From assembly GCA_964478625.1 (NCBI GenBank), contig CAYZJH010000012.1, positions 1 through 64,000 of the forward strand: DNA of 64,000 nucleotides, given 5' to 3'. Made by a program: the position numbers and the translations under genes. Below are positions 62,958 through 64,000 of this stretch, piece by piece (position 1 is the stretch's first letter; each line of letters starts with the position of its first letter). The notes under the pieces are model-generated. The model was not told where the DNA came from. It did not search any database and saw nothing but the letters and a program-made list of their open reading frames with translations. The DNA is from SKZT01 sp964478625 (GTDB lineage: Bacteria; Desulfobacterota; Desulfobacteria; Desulfobacterales; SKZT01).

Positions 62958-63845
62958 TTATACGGAAGATCCGTTAAATGCAGAGGCTTTATAAATTGGA
63001 AACAAGCTCTCAAATATCGCCGAAATATCATCGGCAATACCAATGCCCTTTTCAATCACATCTTTTTTTTCAAAAGTTTTGGCGATCTGTAAATCTATGC
63101 GACGTAATCCCTCGGACATTTTATTTAAAAAATCAGAAAGTGAATCCAGAGTTTTTTCCTGTCCCTTTTTATTCATTCTCCATTCGCCGTTTATGGATTG
63201 AATTTTCCAGGCAATATCTCCATCTTTGTTTAACTGATAGATAACCAGATTTCGGTCGAAGGCAAGGTCTTTGAGATGTTGTTCGTTTTCATTATCCGCA
63301 AGCCATGACAAAAAAATATCCCAATCTCCGAGGTTTTTTTCTGCTTTTTTGGAGCGTTCAATGCAGTAACCGCAATATAAGTGATCTTCATTCAAACGAA
63401 CAAAAAATTTGCCCTGATAATTAAAAATATCGGAGTTTCGATGCCGAACATCTGCCCATTGAATCATGGGTTTTCGAGCAATGGACCAGGACTTGATATC
63501 CAAGCGATCAGATTCCGAAAATACTTTGACCGCTCCTCCAAGACATGATCGACGGCGCCAAATTGTTCCGGATACTTTCTTTGAAAAATCACTTTCTTTC
63601 AATCCTTCGAATTTAACACGCCCGCCCCCGGATGCTTTTCTGGCCTTTTTGGCTTTCTTTTCAACAAGCTGCTGCTGTTCAAACTCCATTCTCTCGATGA
63701 TCCGCCGCTGAAAATCAATATCTGTTTCAGCCTCTTCTCCGGTTTCCCAACGGATTTGCATGGTATCATCATTGATGGAAAGTACTTCATAGGTTCCTTT
63801 CATGTTTTCATATTTGCCGCCGACTTCAAATTCAATTTGGTTCAT
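62958..63845 (-). CDS. hypothetical protein, 295 aa
   Basis: A protein I do not recognise. It has an N-terminal charged region with a basic coiled stretch (VEKKAKKARKASGGGRVKF), then a central domain with MIQWADVRHRNSDIFNYQGKFF and two cysteines in LYCGYCIERS, and a helical C-terminus. Start ATG 63845, five bases after AAGGAG, is preferred over the upstream GTG at 63860. It lacks a signal peptide. Its N-terminal segment resembles a small beta domain (KYENMKGTYEVLSI). Confidence 0.65.
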   Translation of the reverse strand: MNQIEFEVGGKYENMKGTYEVLSINDDTMQIRWETGEEAETDIDFQRRIIERMEFEQQQLVEKKAKKARKASGGGRVKFEGLKESDFSKKVSGTIWRRRSCLGGAVKVFSESDRLDIKSWSIARKPMIQWADVRHRNSDIFNYQGKFFVRLNEDHLYCGYCIERSKKAEKNLGDWDIFLSWLADNENEQHLKDLAFDRNLVIYQLNKDGDIAWKIQSINGEWRMNKKGQEKTLDSLSDFLNKMSEGLRRIDLQIAKTFEKKDVIEKGIGIADDISAIFESLFPIYKASAFNGSSV

Positions 63846-63961
63846 TTTTAACTCCTTCACCCTTACAATAACACTAACGTTGGTTCGACCGGAATATCCA
63901 AAAATACCCGCAGGGCGAAATAATGATCGGAATATTTTTAATAAATCAGGCCGAACTTTAA

Positions 63962-64000
63962 AAACAAAAAAGGCACCTTGCTACTATTTTTGCAAGATGC
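63962..64000 (-). terminator. stem-loop at window edge (terminator-like)
   Basis: GCACCTTGC and GCAAGATGC pair (one wobble) around a 10-base loop. The A-run before the left arm would be a U-run on the minus strand. It is cut by the window end, so its gene lies beyond. Confidence 0.5.

Noticed and set aside
1..64000. CRISPR arrays, phage genes, tRNA and rRNA genes, transposases
   Set aside because: None recognised on reading both strands. Short tRNA genes could still be missed without a scanner.

Overview
The window looks like chromosomal DNA of an anaerobic, sulfate-reducer-like Desulfobacterota (deltaproteobacterium). This is inferred from gene content alone: an Hcp / ferredoxin / Crp-Fnr nitrosative-stress cluster, a corrinoid-activation pair, PAS kinases and an HD-GYP protein, a DUF4388 response regulator, and AspRS with GatCAB next to a separate GlnRS. 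No phage, integrase, transposase, CRISPR array, rRNA or recognisable tRNA was seen. Base composition is moderate and fairly even. Several intergenic gaps hold dispersed palindromic repeats.

Layout. 1-4.6 kb: truncated cupin, repeat, alpha/beta-hydrolase-OsmC fusion (minus), GNAT and M20 peptidase, PilZ protein, small HEAT-like protein. 5.1-7.0 kb: sigma-54 promoter driving glnK-amt. 7.2-11.5 kb: Crp/Fnr regulator divergent from hcp, then a zinc-ribbon HD protein and a ferredoxin-like protein. 11.9-15.4 kb: CoA-transferase/GNAT fusion and alanine racemase. 15.4-18.2 kb (minus): mobA-moaE-moaC-mltA. 18.6-24.9 kb: pyrR, moaB, a giant GlmS-like protein and a MetH-activation-domain protein. 24.9-28.2 kb: a decayed sensor kinase, then a RamA-like corrinoid activator. 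28.4-31.5 kb: 32-codon ORF, radical SAM, glycosyltransferase and formylglycine-enzyme-like protein. 31.5-34.2 kb (minus): DUF1611 protein, threonine-synthase-like PLP enzyme, unknown protein. 34.5-43.4 kb: B12-binding-like, DUF2156, OsmC, PilZ, PAS-HD-GYP, cupin remnant, VTT membrane protein, zinc ribbon, NUDIX, hybrid histidine kinase. 43.8-50 kb: glnS, DUF4388 regulator, enlarged phosphoglycerate-mutase-like protein, unknown exported protein. 50.5-54.9 kb: TonB receptor with leader hairpin, MBL hydrolase, coiled-coil protein, hisF. 55.1-61.4 kb: aspS-gatC fusion, gatA-like, gatB, CCA transferase. 61.4-64 kb (minus): EVE, DUF523/DUF1722 and an unknown protein.

Most striking locus: aspS-gatC / gatA / gatB at 55.1-59.9 kb. 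AspRS carries GatC as a C-terminal domain and has the His seen in non-discriminating AspRS. The GatA-like subunit has lost all three amidase catalytic residues, and GatB lacks the usual YRYFPEPD motif. Because GlnRS is encoded nearby, the complex probably serves Asp-tRNA(Asn), as a covalently tethered transamidosome that may depend on free ammonia or on a glutaminase elsewhere. Next in interest are the 1522-residue GlmS-like protein (split glutaminase domain, at least two SIS modules plus a third SIS-like tail) and the radical SAM / glycosyltransferase / SUMF1 operon with a short coupled ORF. Three decayed genes (two cupins and a substrate-binding-domain histidine kinase) show ongoing gene loss.
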